Positions 28,198-42,240 of a stretch of 64,000 nucleotides of DNA are shown here, one piece after another. This DNA comes from Parasponia andersonii (lineage: Eukaryota > Streptophyta > Magnoliopsida > Rosales > Cannabaceae), in the NCBI GenBank assembly GCA_002914805.1, contig JXTB01000020.1:219010-283009 (forward strand), written 5' to 3'. Every line of letters begins with the position of its first letter. The first letter of the stretch is position 1. The translations under genes were made by a program, and so were the position numbers. Below the pieces are notes generated by a model, which was not told the origin of the DNA, did no database searches, and saw nothing but the letters and a program-made list of their open reading frames with translations.

Positions 28198-29049
28198 CTC
28201 TGGAGACATCTACACAATCGAATTAGTACAAATTTGTTAAGTAAAGAGAATTAGACATTGCAATCAACATTTATTGTCCATATCGTACATTAATAGATTG
28301 AACAATTAAGTACTGAGCTCTTCTATGTGACATTACTAGAGATATTATTCAAGAATATTACTGACTTTTGGTCTAACTATATTTAGTACAAATTATTTAC
28401 ACTGACTATTACATGACTTGTGACTTAGACAAATAATTATGAATATGCTAATTTGCATTGCAAGTGTTAAACATTACTAATGATTAAGGAATAACTAAAT
28501 ATTAAAGAAAAACCAAAATGTTTCGTTTGCTCAAAAATATCTTTTAAGTTATAATTCCGATATTGATCTAATATAAGCAGTCAAGGTATAATTTAAAGAC
28601 CTTCTACTAAAGAGTTATAAAAGAAAAATCTTTTTCTGAAATGCTCTTCCAAAAACTCACTTTATTGGGAGCTAGTACGATAGGGAATTTTCTTAATTTC
28701 TTATCAATAGAAAATCTAATTTTTGATCATTAATTATCAATTTAATGATTATAAAATTAACTATTATCTTTTGATTCACATTGGAATTTGTTCCAATATG
28801 TTTAAACATAACAATTAAATTGAACTCTAAAGATCAAAGTTGAGTTTCTCTATCCATAGAGAAATAAAAATATAGTATATATTGTACTTGTTACCATATA
28901 TATATATATATATATTATTAGCTTCTTAAGATAGATGGCTAAAAGTGAGTTTTTAGCCATATGTAGTCTGTCTTTATGAGATAAAAGTTGTCGCTTAAGT
29001 CTTTGGGGGATTAAACTCAATTGTTAAGAAGTGTTAATAGGGAACAAGT
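28198..29049. other. AT-rich DNA between GH1 remnant and Copia-1
   Basis: Upstream GH1 exons would be expected here, but none can be read on the minus strand. Short (TA)n run at about 28898-28915. Nothing else recognised. Confidence 0.4.
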
Positions 29050-29558
29050 TGTTGGTTATATATATATACACATATATCCTAATGTGGGCTTACACATTTT
29101 CTATAATATATATTATGGTTATCTAATAAGTGGAGTCATTAAGTAATTTAATTATAGACTCAAGAAATTATTAATTAGTATGGACTATGTAATATTTAGT
29201 TACCCAATGCTGATCCAATAAAGATAAATAGAGTTTCTATTGACTATCAGTATATATAGACATAACTATTAGGATTTTGGTCCCTAAGCCAAATAGAATG
29301 TACTCTCTTCTCCTCTGCTTTCATTAACAGAGAGAGTTCCCATTGAGTATACATAGATTATTCTAGTTGTGGAAGACCTTTTACCTTTGAGCTCTTAACA
29401 ATTCCTCACTTCTACTTACGTAATCACATCCTTTGCTGTCAAACATAATGGATTCAGGTTAATCACTAATTTTCTCTCAACAAATCTTTTTCAGAAAATT
29501 TGGCATGATAGATTCTAAGATTATCTTTAGTTTAACAATCCATTATGCATATTTAACA
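29050..29558 (+). repeat. Copia-1 5' LTR
   Basis: 509 bp, TGTTGGTTATAT...ATTTAACA. Its right end sits two bases before the PBS. Most of it recurs at 47629-48281 (CTATTAGGATTTTGGTCCC, AGAGAGTTCCCATTGAG, CATCCTTTGCT). TATA-like TATATATAG near 29250. Confidence 0.85.
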
Positions 29559-29560
29559 AG

Positions 29561-29572
29561 TGGTATTAGAGC
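29561..29572 (+). promoter_or_regulatory. Copia-1 primer-binding site
   Basis: TGGTATTAGAGC, one mismatch from the copia tRNA-Met PBS TGGTATCAGAGC, two bases after the LTR. Confidence 0.85.
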
Positions 29573-30650
29573 AGAAAATCATATTAAATTACTTAGGATA
29601 ATCATGCTTGTCTCTAGTTTTTGATATCTTTACCTATTTGGCTTTTTAAAGTTTAGATATAACATGTAAGATTGATAATTTTTTCATGATTTTGTCGAGA
29701 TATTAAGTATTTAAGGATTGAATACTGAGTTTTGGGTCATAAAATTTGTAAATTAGGGTGAAAAATCTTATTAGGTTTGAGTTACTCGATTTTTAAATCG
29801 GTTAATCAAAACTAAGGCCGAGACTTGGCGCTGCAGCGAGGATGGCACCGGTGGCACCATGACACCATCACCTATGGATAAAAAATATATTTTAATGTGG
29901 CCAGTGTGGCGATACTATTTCCGAGTACCTCAACGTTGACCCGTCCAAAATACATGTCAATTTTTTTGACCTAATTAAGACTCCTGATCTCAATTTTGGG
30001 TAGAATTTAGTTGTTTTTGACATAATTTATGGAATTCCAATCCAAAACTTGACTGATCAATTTTATTTTCTCAACCCAACTTTAACATGACTCATACTTT
30101 GTTATTTGAAAACTTTATTTGGCTTTAAGAGTTAATAAAAGTGCTTAAAAGTTAGTTAGTCATCCATTACTTTTTGTGCATTGAAATTTTTTAAGTTTTA
30201 ATATTTTGGGCACTTTGGCTATTATTTTCTTTACACTATTTGTCTAAATATTTTGAAATAGATGAGTTAAAAAAAATATGTTACCAAAGTAACCTCAATT
30301 ATATGGATTTATTTATTTGGAAATATTTGAATATTGTGTGTTTATTTTTCATGAGAATAATTATTGGTCCAAAGGAAGGTGATTTTTTGGCCAAACAATA
30401 TAGAAATGTGATAGTTATTAAGTTTCTATGTGGACAGTAGATTAACCCAAAGGAAGATTCGCTGTTTGATTACTGCACTGAAGAGTACTACTTACAAGTT
30501 AATAAATTGGCCCAAAGGAAGGCTTATTAATATTGTTCTGGGTATCTTGTGATGGGAACCACCTTTTATGTTTATTTGATTTATGTTATGCTAGTGTGTG
30601 TTATTATTTTTTATGCTTAGTCTATGACATGTTTTTGATGTGGGCTGTTA
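29573..30650 (+). other. Copia-1 leader
   Basis: Untranslated leader about 1.1 kb long. It contains three scattered CCAAAGGAAG words (about 30370, 30450, 30510), also seen in other plant copia leaders. No reliable ORF. Confidence 0.5.
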
Positions 30651-30659
30651 TTTTCTATT

Positions 30660-31440
30660 TTTGTTCTTTGTTTAGATTTTGCTTCAAACATATCTGCTAA
30701 TTTAAATTCAATTCTTATACTTAACGGTACAAACTTCAAGAAGTGGAAAGAGCACGTTATGATTATGCTCGGTTGTATGGATCTAGACCTTGCACTCAGG
30801 AATGAATAACCTAATACTCTTACAGATGAAAGTTCTACTGCTATAATTAAAAACTTTGAGTAGTGGAAATGTTCCAATCATATGAGTCTCATGATCATGA
30901 AGCATTCTATCCTTAAAACCATACGGGAGCGCTATGACAAAGGTTAATAATGCTAGGGTATTCCTTGTGCAACTGCGGAATGTTTCCAATAGAATGAAAA
31001 AGTAAAAACAAGTACCATATTTAGTAATCTGATTGCTATGCATTATAAGGGTAAATGGACCATCAAAAAGTATATCATGGAGATGTCCAATCTGGCTTCA
31101 AAACTGAAGGCATTTAAGTTAGAGCTATCGGATGACTTACTCATGCATTTGGTTTTTATCTCTCTTCTACCATAATTCAGTTAATTCAAAGTGAGTTATG
31201 ATACTCAAAAAGAAAATGGACTCTTAATGAGCTCATATCTCACTATATGCAAGAAGAGGATAGACTGAAGTAAGAGAAGACATAAGTGCTCACTTTGCAA
31301 CTACCTCTTAAGATAAGAAAAGGTAAATGAGCTGCAGTTGGGACTTTACAAAATAAATCACAAAAGAAAAAAGATGAGGATTCAACCTATTTCTTCTGCA
31401 AGAAGTTTAAACATGTGAAGAATGAGTGAGTTTCTCAATT
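30660..31440 (+). pseudogene. Copia-1 gag remnant
   Basis: Plus-strand reading gives SANLNSILILNGTNFKKWKE, HVMIMLGCMDLDLALR, and later a zinc-knuckle trace FFCKKFKHVKNE near 31400. The start matches copia gag 'LNG.NF..WKE.....LG..DLDLALR'. Interrupted by stops (after RNE and after NFE) and shifts. Confidence 0.75.
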
Positions 31441-31479
31441 TTGTCTATTATAAGATTAAAAATGCTTCTGTACCCAATT

Positions 31480-34377
31480 ATACTTGGTGAGTAGATATCC
31501 GTGCCACTACTCAAATAACTATGTCTATGCAGAGTTGTCTGAGGAGCTGTCCACCAAGTGATACTGAAAAATACATCTTGTGGGCAACGACAACACAACT
31601 ACAGTAAAGGTAATAAGTCTATTAAAGTTACAATTAGGTTTCAATTTATTTAGGTAATAGGTCTATTTAGGTTATAATTAAGTTCTGATTTATTTTTAGA
31701 TTTAGATAAGATATTAGTTATACCATCATTTAGATGGAATTTAATTTCTAGTTCAGTTTTGGATAAATCTGGTTATTCTTATTCATTTGGAAATAATAAA
31801 TTTAATCTTTTTCAAAGTCCAATATTATTGTGATTGTTTCTTTGATTGATAACTTATTTAATGTTAATACTATTATCTCAATTAATGAAAATTTGCATGT
31901 TAAAAAATATAGTACAAAATGTAAAACAATTGAGAATTACTCTGTATTATGGCACACGTAATTAGCACATATCTCTAAATAGAGAATATAATGACTTATG
32001 TCAGATGAAATTCTTGACCTAGTTGACCTAACAGACTTCATAGATTGTGTTGAGTGCATTAAAGGCAAACAGAAAAATGTACATAAATTATGTGCCAATA
32101 TGAGTTCCAGTGTCTTAGAACTAATACATTATATCTCCAAATCATTCCCTATGGCTTTATGGAATGGCTAACAATATTTCATCATGTTCATAGACGATTA
32201 ATTTTGTTATAGGTATCCATATTTAATTCATGAGAAGTCACAAACCCTAGACATATTGAAAGCTTTCAAATCTAAAGTTAAAAATCAACTCAACAAGATT
32301 TTTAGTGAACAATACAATAGGTATGATGATTTTAGTGAACAACGTCCAAGACCCTTTGCCTAGTACCAAGAGGAATATGGAATCGTCCCACAATACACAA
32401 AATACTAGAAAAACCTAGTATGAATAGTATTGCCAAGTGATGGAATTGAACACTTAAGGACATGGTGAGGAGTATAATTAGTCATTCCTCCATAACTTAA
32501 TCGCTCTAGAGAGAAGCACTAAAGCCTGTAGTTTACATACTCAATAGAGTACCTAGCAAATCAGTTGCTAAAATCCCATATGAGCTATAGATAGAAAAAA
32601 ATGCTTAGCACTAGGCACTTGCATCTCTGGGGTTATCCAGCTAAGATAAAGCCATAGATGCCTTATGAAAAGAAACTAGACTCACAAACAATTAGTTGTT
32701 ATTTTGTTGTCTATGCTAAAAGATCTAGAGATTTCAAGTTCTATGATCACTCTAACAAGTCTTTTTTCGAGATAGATAATGCAAGATCTCTTGAGGATAT
32801 TGAGGTTATGAGAAAGAGGGGAGATAAAGTAAGGAATATTGTCTTTGAAGAGGAATTCGTTTCTCTTCCTACAGTTGCTATTGAAGGTGATCATGCTCAT
32901 TTACTTGATATTATTCAAGAAGAAAATTTAGAAATTCAAAATAATATTCTGTAACTCCCATACCAACATGAGAAAGTTTCTCCTAAAGAAAAACCTCAAT
33001 AACCTCAAGAGAAGTGCTATTAAACGGATAAACTAGGAAAAGAGGAAACAAGGTTCCTAGTTATTACATCATTTATCTCTTAGAACATGAGTTTGATATA
33101 GGAGTAGAAAATGATCTAATCAATTTCACTCAAGCCAAATAAAGTTCAAAATTCCAACAGTAGATCATTGCCATAAAGAATGAGATAAAATCCATGAAAG
33201 ACAACGACGTTTAGGATCTCGTCGAATTACCAGTAGGAAAAAAATCCATTGGTTGTAAATGAATTTTTAAAACCAAAAGGGATTCTAAAGACAATATCGA
33301 GAGATATAAGGCTCATCTTATTGCCAAGGGTTCACTCAGAAGGAAAGCATTGACTATAAAAATGCTTTCTATCTAATTTCTTTGAAAGACTCTTTCAGAA
33401 TAATTATGAAACTAGTAGCTCATTTTGATCTAGAGCTACACCAGATCGATGTAAAGACTATGTTTCTCAATAGTGACATTAAGGAAACGATTTATATGGT
33501 ATAACTAGAAAACTTTGTAACTGAAGATCCAAAGTCTATGAATTGTAAACTAAAGAAATTCATCTATGATCTCAAATAAGTATTCTGTCAATGGACCATA
33601 AGTTCCATCAAGTTATTTCCTTGTTTGATTTTGAGGAAAATTCGGTAGATGGATGCATTTATCAAAAATTTAGTAGGAGTAAATGTATCTTCTTAATTTT
33701 GTATGTTGATAACATACTTTTAGCAAGCGATGATATAGGCTTACTGCATAGAACAAAAAGAATTTGATCAAACAAAGTTCAGATGAAAGATCTTGGAATG
33801 CTTCTTTTGTATTATGAATACAAATATACCGAAATCGCCATCAAGGCATCCTTGGGTTATCACAAAATATATCAAAAAAGTGTTTGATAGACTTAGTAAG
33901 AGTAATGTACCCTGGGAGATACATTCAATACTAAGGATGATAATTTAGTTTCATTCAATACCCTAAGAATAATTTGAAGCTAATGAAATATAAAATATTC
34001 CTTATGCACCTGGAGTAGGGAGTCTAATGTATGCTTAGGTATGTATACGTCTAGATATAGTTTACATAGTTAGAGTGCTAGGTAGATACTTAAGCAACTC
34101 TAGTATAGATCACAAGATAACAGCAAAGAGGGTTTTATGATATTTACAGAGAACAAAATATTACAAGCTCACCTATCAGAGATCTGATCGCTTAGAGAAC
34201 ATGGAGTGTTCTGACTCCGATTATGCTAGATGCCTAGATAGTAAAAGATCTACTTTAAGCTATATTTACATGCTTGCTGGAGATGCTATATCATAGAAGA
34301 GTATTAAGCAGATGCTCACAGCTTCTTCCATAATAGAGGTAAAGTTTATAGCTTGTCATGAGATATCGAATCAAGGT
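31480..34377 (+). pseudogene. Copia-1 pol remnant, part 1 (PR-IN-RT-RH)
   Basis: Decayed pol. Protease trace WWVDIRATTQI near 31495 (normally VDxGATxHI). Integrase: LWHT*LAHISK near 31950, FPMALWNG and YFIMFIDD near 32150. Then the long open segment 32658-32954, YEKKLDSQTISCYFVVYAKR, which is the post-integrase region of TNT1-type pol. RT: AHFDLELHQIDVKTMFLNSD near 33430, where one catalytic Asp region (QxDVKTAFL) is readable. RNase H: DSDYARCLDSKRSTLSY near 34220. The first insertion cuts it at 34382. Confidence 0.85.
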
Positions 34378-34382
34378 ATGTA

Positions 34383-37294
34383 TGTGATGCCCCCTAGCTT
34401 AACTACATGACTACATAGATCAAACTAGGAAGTATTACTCTTTTATAAACTATATTTTTAGTTTTGCAAAAAGGTGTGCCAAATTTAAACTTTTCAAGGT
34501 CTAAAACAAAAGAAACTGTGTGGCATTACTTTTTGAAAGTATCTTTACAAAATATACAACTAAAAACTCATTATCAGTTTATCTTGCCATCAACAGTAAT
34601 ATTTACAACACACCTGAATAATAAAATACAAAGAAAATACCGCCCGCAAGTCAAGCTCGTCTACATCAGTATGACCATAGCGACAAGAAAGCGTGCTAGC
34701 CAACCAGCAACTCTATACATCAAAAACATCCTCACCTGCATCACAGGAACTAAATGAGCTAATGCTTATTAAGTAAAGATCATGCATGCTTGTGAACATG
34801 TTTCATGCATAAACTTTATTGAAATTCCCATTGTACTCTTTCTTTCATAATTTTTTATTTTGATGCACTTTTCTTAGAAAATATTTCTTTATAGGGCTCT
34901 TGAGTACATTACAAAATTGCGGCAATCGGTAGACCGTGCCCACCTGTGCGGGAAGGAAACACATGGCCAATGTGTACCATACCTACCCAACACAGATTGC
35001 CTAAGTAATGCTCCTGATAAATCTCATAGTATAATGCTTAGTCCCGGCATTCGGTAAGCCGTTTCCACCTATACGGGAAGGATGCCTGTGTAAACCATAC
35101 TTACCCAACACAGACAGACTAAACACTCTACTTAAAACATATCTCGTAAAATTAGTACAATAGTACTACTTTAAATCCAATGTGTGGAAAACTTCACTTC
35201 TTTAGAAATCATGTTTAAATGATCATGCCATACTTATGTTTCCGTAAACTTTACAATAATAATATAAATAACATATAATTGAAATAATACACATAAACAT
35301 GCAAGAAAACTTCTTGTATCTACTATTGTTCTTATGATACAGTTAAAATAAATCTTCACTTACCTTGTGTTCAGTAGAAAAGATAGTGGAAAGGGTCAGT
35401 ATCCTCTGTGACAAGGCGTGTGGAAGACTTGATGTCAATTTTATTACTAAAAGTATCACTACAATGTAAAATGATTAAAGAAAATAAGCACAAGACCGAA
35501 TCACAACTTTTACAAAAGAAGGAACCCTAATCACAAAATGAATCAAAATGTCTTCTACTTTCATAAAAACTAGTCTATTTGCTTCTAAATGGTATTATTT
35601 GGTTCTTAAAATATTTGGACAGCACTTTCCCTATTTTTAGGACATCCCCACATGATTAAAATCATGGTTTAAGACCTGTAATAACAATTAACAAGCCAAT
35701 TCCCATATATATAACTCAAAGAGGATTATTTAGAGCAACCTAGGTACACTTGAATTCCTTTCGTTTTAAATAAAGTTTAAAACCACTTTTATACTTTTCT
35801 ATTGTCACAAACAGCAACGAAACAAATATATTTATATCATGGGATTAACAAAATATACATTTCAATTTTATAAAATCTGATTACAAGTATAGGGAGCTTA
35901 TTCTAACAATGGAAACATATGAAAATACTTGAATCCACAAGTAGCAAAATTTGGGGCTTTAAGACTAACTTTAATCCTCCACTTAAATTCTGTGTTTCTA
36001 GCCATATATAAGGTTTCCTTAGACCTTAATTCATCAAATAAAACCTTTAATTAAGGAACTAAAGTAATGGAAATAAATTACCAATTCTAAATTCAACAAA
36101 AATCTTACCTTGACTAGTTTGAACTTTTGTTAAAGCTCTTGCCTTCTACTTCCACAAAACTGATTTCTAAGACTTTGAAATTGATCTTAGGACTCAAGAA
36201 GACCTATAGGAAACATTACTTAAGTAGTATCAAGTAGATAATTGAAATAACAAAATAAAACCTAGGAAGAAGAACTAGTAGAATTACCTTGACTAGTTTG
36301 GACCTATCTTGCTTCTTTGAGCTCCAAATTGAGTTCTACCACTTGGAAACTCTTATATATGGATAAAGGGAGTTGAGAGAAGTATAAAAAGGGGCTGGAG
36401 TAGTTCAATTCATGGCTGGAGAGGAAAAGGAAAGAAATGACCAGATTTGGTCAAAAATCAATACTTAAAGGCTAAGAATGGCATAACTTAAATTCTAAGG
36501 GATATTTTAGGTATTTTGCTCATTACCTTCCATGTGTCAAGCTCTAAAACATTCTTAGCATACTCACCACGTTGCTGGTCAATTTATACACCCAAGTGTA
36601 GACCAAAATGGTGAAACCTAGCTTAGAAAGTGCTTTGACTTATGATCCTATATGGCCAATCTTATTCTAATTTGGTAGAACCTTGCCCCATAACCAATCA
36701 TTAAACATAAAAAGAAAGTCCATTAGACTCTAATTGATAATGCAAATATAGTATGATTGCCCAATTGATAGAATACATAAAGATGACATTACGCGATTAA
36801 GCTGAATCTAAGCTAGCTTAGTGTAATTAAACACAGTTCAGTACAGTGACTGTCACCTCGTGCTTACCTGGAACGAACATTTTTAAAAATACTAGAAATG
36901 AGTCCTAAACATTAAATTGAAGCTATTTGATACGCTAAATGTACAGTGAATTTGGTTCCGAAAAGTATGAAAGATGCATTTTACCGAAAAACTACTATTT
37001 AACCAAGCTATCAATAGACATGGTTTTTTTATGCATGTGCATATAGTATTATTATTCATGAATGTATTCTTTGTTCTTTTCACTCACCAAGCTCTCTCTC
37101 TAAAGGTATTGAGCCTTTACACTACATGGGAACACTTCGACAACCATTAGTATAATAATACATATTGAAAGCATTTAACGATCAAAATGAGCAATTTATC
37201 ATAAAATTGATACTAGCTTCATGATATGTCTATTATTTAGTATGAACATGTTTATTATTGGCCTATTATGTATGTGAGAATCTTGGGCATTACA
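34383..37294 (+). mobile_element. Probable solo LTR, 2.9 kb, TSD ATGTA
   Basis: Starts TGTGATGCCC and ends GGGCATTACA, an almost perfect terminal inversion with TG...CA. ATGTA flanks it exactly (34378-34382 and 37295-37299). It contains no pol or gag. About 34920-35110 holds two copies of a segment with CCACCTGTGCGGGAAGG / CCACCTATACGGGAAGG and TACCCAACACAGA. It splits Copia-1 RNase H, and removing it with one ATGTA restores the frame context (NQGM*LRNF). Length suits a gypsy-type LTR. Strand is inferred from the TGTGATG start only. Confidence 0.85.
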
Positions 37295-37491
37295 ATGTAG
37301 CTGCGAAATTTTATCACCAGGCTATGAATTGTAGATGGCATTAAAAAACTATTGAAGATATATTGTGTTATTAGAGCCGCAGTTCTATATTCCAATAATA
37401 ACAGAAGCTCTTCAAAGTCTAAACACATAGACATTAAGTTTCTAGTTGATAAAAAAAGAGTTTAGAATCACCAAGTACCTATAGAATATAT
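37295..37491 (+). pseudogene. Copia-1 pol remnant, part 2 (RNase H)
   Basis: About 200 bp of Copia-1 between the two insertions. It reads LYSNNNRSSSKSKHIDIKFL and VPIEYI, the RNase H end with KHIDIK, conserved in copia elements. Its right end (TATAT at 37487-37491) is the target site of Copia-2. Confidence 0.8.
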
Positions 37492-39044
37492 TGCTGGTAT
37501 TCATTGGAATAAAATTCTGAAAAATATTTTTGCAAATCATTTTCAAGAACACCGTAGTTTTATAAAATCTAGAAATATAGTAGAATTGGTCGTTTAAAAA
37601 ATTTTCTTTTACAAAATATTTCGGATCATGATCTAACATAAATTAACTCTTAATCTAGATAAGAACAATACCTGGATTTACTCCACAAACTTTTCGTCTT
37701 TCCGTCTATTCTCAAAATCTATTTGATTGATCTAGTTGGTAGTCACCTTCTTAATTTCTAACAAAGAGATCTACAGACGAACAAGAACACAATTTTTTCG
37801 AACCAATTTCTCCGGGATAGCCGACACATCAAGGATGGTGAACCTTAAAGGCTGGCCGTTGTTCTCTGCTCTTACTCTCTCTCTGTTATACATTGAACAC
37901 TCTCCTCTCAGGGGTGTTTCACATGTAACTCTTGTAACTGTTAGTTAGAGAACTTTTCTCTTAACTATAGAGAGATTAAAAAACCCTATTAAGCTTATAC
38001 CAATATCATAATTAACTCATAATTATGATTGTATTTTATCTATTAATATTGAGGCACACTATTATAGGCCCAATATTGAACTCTTGGACTAAATAACATT
38101 TATTTTCTATGAAGCTTATTATCAAATAATTACCTTGATCCATTTAGTCTATACTATACCTGTAGATGTACCCCCAATGCAATGTCGTACTAGTAGGGTA
38201 AAATTACCGTATTACCCCTCTAGTACATATTTATCTTTGAGTTGCCATTTTTCATCTAATGGATAATATTTAACTACGATGTTTGTATTTGCTTATACCA
38301 ATACAGTCAAATTCACATAGTAAATACCGAGACCTTGGATTATATTATTCAAGTACTTGAAAAAAATTCAAAGTGATATTATATGTATGGCATCCGTCAT
38401 AAAAAATGTTATACACATTTCATATGTCTCATCTTCTAAGAAACTAGAGTTCGTATTATAAATCAGAACTAGTCCTTTAGTAACTCAAAGAGAAAAAACA
38501 CATAAAAGTAAGTTCGTTAATCACTAGGACTAAGGTTTTCTATAATAATGCTAGATTAGTGAAATTAGAAGTTTGAGTTATTACACTTAATCTTAAATTA
38601 TAATTCACTCGGTCCTATTCAATACTGTTATAACTTTCTTATAACACACTAGTGTTTCTATCCGAAGATTCACTTTGATAATTGGAGACTTCATTAATCA
38701 AACAGACAACACTACATTTTATAGCATAGTAAAGTATTCCATGTTGAATATGCAAAATGCAAACAATTTAATTTAGACATAATGAAATAAAGAATATAAT
38801 ATCTCCCATATATGAACTCATCATATAAATAATTCTTTATACTCATTATATGTCTCAGAATCTTTTAGATATTTACATAAGATAAACATACACATCATAT
38901 ATATATATATATATCAATAGGATATAGATGAAATAGAAATTCATGACATGGAATTTATTAATAACAAATAGATAACAAATAGTCTAATAAATATTATTTA
39001 TAATGTCAAAATAATAAAATACTTTATACGACATTATTCCAACA
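37492..39044 (-). repeat. Copia-2 3' LTR
   Basis: 1553 bp; plus strand starts TGCTGGTATTCATTGG and ends TTATTCCAACA. Colinear with 45429-47048. The adjoining GGCTAAGTGAGAGAT on the minus strand (39045-39059) is the polypurine tract. Confidence 0.88.
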
Positions 39045-39059
39045 ATCTCTCACTTAGCC

Positions 39060-42000
39060 TTTAAAGCAGATGTGATATGTCACGTAACTCCATTCCGTCT
39101 AGGTGGTCCTCAAATACTTTGATAGCCAAAGATTTGGTAAAATGATCAATAAGGTTCTTTGTAGATGTTATCTTACTTACTCTCATGTCTCCTCTTAGAA
39201 TAACTTCTCTGAGTACATGATATTTCTTTTCTATGTGTTTTCCCCTCTTGTGGCTTTTGGCTCTTTGGAGTTAGCAACTACTCTACTGTTATCATAGTAG
39301 AGTATTACAGGTTGTTGTGCTCCAGGTACTACTTTAAGCTTTATAAGAAAATTATGAAGCCATACTGTCTCTTTAGCTACTTCAAAAGGTACCACATATT
39401 CAGCCTATATGGTTGAATCTGCAATACAAGATTGTTTAATACTCCTCCATATAATGGCTCCACTACCAAGGGTAAAGATTGAACTAGAGGTTAATTTTTT
39501 AGAGTCTTTATCAAATTAAAAATTTGAATCAATATATCCAATAGGTGTTAGATCTTCTCTAGAATATACAAGTATATAATTTCTAGTTCTCCAAAGATAC
39601 TTTAAAATATACTTGACTACACTCCAATGTTCAGGTCCTGGATTGGATTGGTAATGACTTATGATCCCAACAGTATAACAAACATCTAGTTTTGTGCAAA
39701 ACATGGCATACCTGAGACTTCCCACTACCGAAGCATAAGGAATATTTCTCATCTATTCTTTCTCTTATTTTGTCTTAGGAGAATTCTCATTAAACAAAGT
39801 ATTTCTTTTATGGAAGGGTGTTAAATCTTTATTGGAATTTTGCATTGAGAACCTAACCAGTATTTTATCTATCCATAAAGCTTGCGAAAGCTATGCATTT
39901 GTTCTTTCTATCTATGTATTCCTAGAATATAGCAAGTTTCACCTAAGTCTTTCATATCAAAATGTTGTGCTAACCAGATTTTCACTGATAATAATGATCA
40001 ATATCATTTTCAATAATTAGAATATTATCAATATACAGTACTAGAAAAATCACTTTATTATCTTGAATTCTTCTACAGACACAAGGCTCATCTACATTTC
40101 ATTCAAAACCATAAGATTTAATTGCTTCATCAAATCTTATGTTCCAAGATCTAAACGCTTTCTTGAGTCTATAAATAGATTTCTTAAGTTCATAAATTTT
40201 TCTTTCTTGACCATTTTCAACGAATCCCTCTAGTTGTATCATATAGATATATTCATCAAGATTGCCATCCAGGAATGCAGTCTTGACGTCTATTTGCCAT
40301 ATCTCATAATCAAGAGATACAACCATGGATAAGAGTACACAAATAGACTTTATCATAGCTACAGGAGAGAAAGGTTCTTCATAATCGATACCTTCTTTCT
40401 ATGTACAACCCTTTGTAACTAACTTTGCCTTAAAAGTCTCCACTTTTCTATCTACTCTTCTCTTTCTATTATAGACCCATTTACACCTAATAGGTTTTAT
40501 CCCTTTAGGCAGATCTATAAGTTCCAAGACTTTATCAGAGTATATGGACTCTATTTCAGATTCTATTACCTTCTGCTAGAGATCTTTTTCATATTATCCA
40601 TTGCCTCATTATAGGTGTAAGGATCAGATTCTTGGTCACAAGACTTTCTTATTCCCAAGTATCTTTCAGGTTGTCTTACAATTCTCCCACTACGATGAGG
40701 ATCCGATGTGTGTTGAGTTTCAAGTGATTTGTCTTTCCTAAGTATTTTCTCTATCTTATCTTCTATAGATTAGCTGATAACACTATCAGTTAATTCTTCA
40801 AGAACTAACTCAATTTTGAGCTTGAAATCTTTGATATAGTTTTTTTTCCCTAAAAAGTAGCATTTGTACTCACAAATACTTTCTTTTCTTCAGTACTATA
40901 GAAATAATACTCTCTTATTCCTTTTGGATAACCTACAAATAGGCATAATTCACATCGTGATTCCAACATAGTCGTTTTCCTTTGTCAGCACATATGCTGG
41001 ACAATCCCAGATATGGATATGATGCAAACTAGGTTTATTTCCTTTCCATAGTTCAATTAATGTCTTAGGTACTAACTTGGAAAGAACTCTATTCAATAGG
41101 TACATAGCAGAATCTATGGCATAACCCCAAAAGATACAAGTAATCATGAATAACTAAGCATCAACCTAACTATATCCAAAAATGTCCTATTTCTTCTTTC
41201 AGCAACACCATTTAGTTAAGGCGTACTAGGTCCTATGAGTTGGGATAGGATCCTATTGTCTGTGAGAAATTCAAAAAATTCCCCAAAGAGATATTCATCA
41301 CCTCGATCAAATCGAAAGGTCTTTATATTCTTTTCCAACTGCTTTTCAATTTCCATTTTTAATTCTCTGAACTTTTTAAAAGAATCCAATTTGCGTTGTA
41401 TTAAGTAAATATAACCAAATCTAGAATAATTATCTGTAAACGTAATAAAGTATTCAAAACCTCCCCGAGCTTAAATATTCATGTGCCCATAAATATCAGT
41501 GTGTATTAACTTAAGACATTCTTAAACTCTAAGACTTTTTCCAATAAATAGTCTTTTGTTCATTTTATCTTCCAGACAGGATTTACAAGTTGGTAATAAT
41601 TTGACTTCTAATAAACTTATAGGTCTATCATTAACTAATCTTTGAATTCTATTTAGGTTAATATGACCGAGTTTTAAATGCCAGAGATAAGTTTTATTAT
41701 TAGTACTCACTTTCACTTTCTTCTTTTTAGGTTCTACAAGTTCGGAATCAATTTCAAGATTATGAAATGAGATGCTTTTAGGTTGAATAAAGACTTTTAT
41801 CAGTGCAAATAAGACTTTTATTCTTTCTAATATAAATTTATTGTCAAAATGAACATAATGACTTTGTCTCATAAAGTAGGAAATAGAAATCAAATTCTGT
41901 TTAAACACTGGAATATAATAACAATTCTTTATTTCTAAAACTAAAATCATCAAAATTCAAAATAATATCTCACATTGCACAAGCTTCAACTATTGAGCCA

Positions 42001-42200
42001 TCTCTCAACCACAATGTAAACTCTTCAGTAGCAAACTTTCTAGTTTCTTTTAACCCCTGTAATGTATTACAAACATGGTCAGTAGCTCCCAAATCTATGA
42101 TCCAAGAATCAATAGAATTAATGACATAAAAAGCCTCAATGAACAACAAATTGTCATTACTTTATTTGTCGTTGCCATTATTCTTCTCCTTCTTAATGGT
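39060..42200 (-). pseudogene. Copia-2 pol remnant (PR-IN-RT-RH)
   Basis: Minus strand, in order. Protease DSWIIDLGATDHVC near 42090 (normally D-S/T-G-A-T, here Leu). Pre-integrase YLWHLKLGHINLNRIQRL and CKSCLEDKM near 41650. Integrase end YAIDSAMYLLNRVLSKLVPK and PSLHHIHIWDCPAYV near 41050. RT EIWQIDVKTAFLDGNLDEYI and RSIYRLKKA-type sequence at 40356-40099. RNase H region YASVVGSLRYAMFCTKLDVC at 39740-39520. Then a decayed RNase H end near 39400. Stops and shifts between domains. Confidence 0.87.
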
Positions 42201-42240
42201 TAGGTAAATTTTTCAGTTTTTCTTCCAATGCCTATCCTCA

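Noticed and set aside
28198-29049. Upstream exons of the beta-glucosidase remnant
   Set aside because: No TFNEP, no ATEPY-type or other GH1 segment can be read on the minus strand here or beyond Copia-1.
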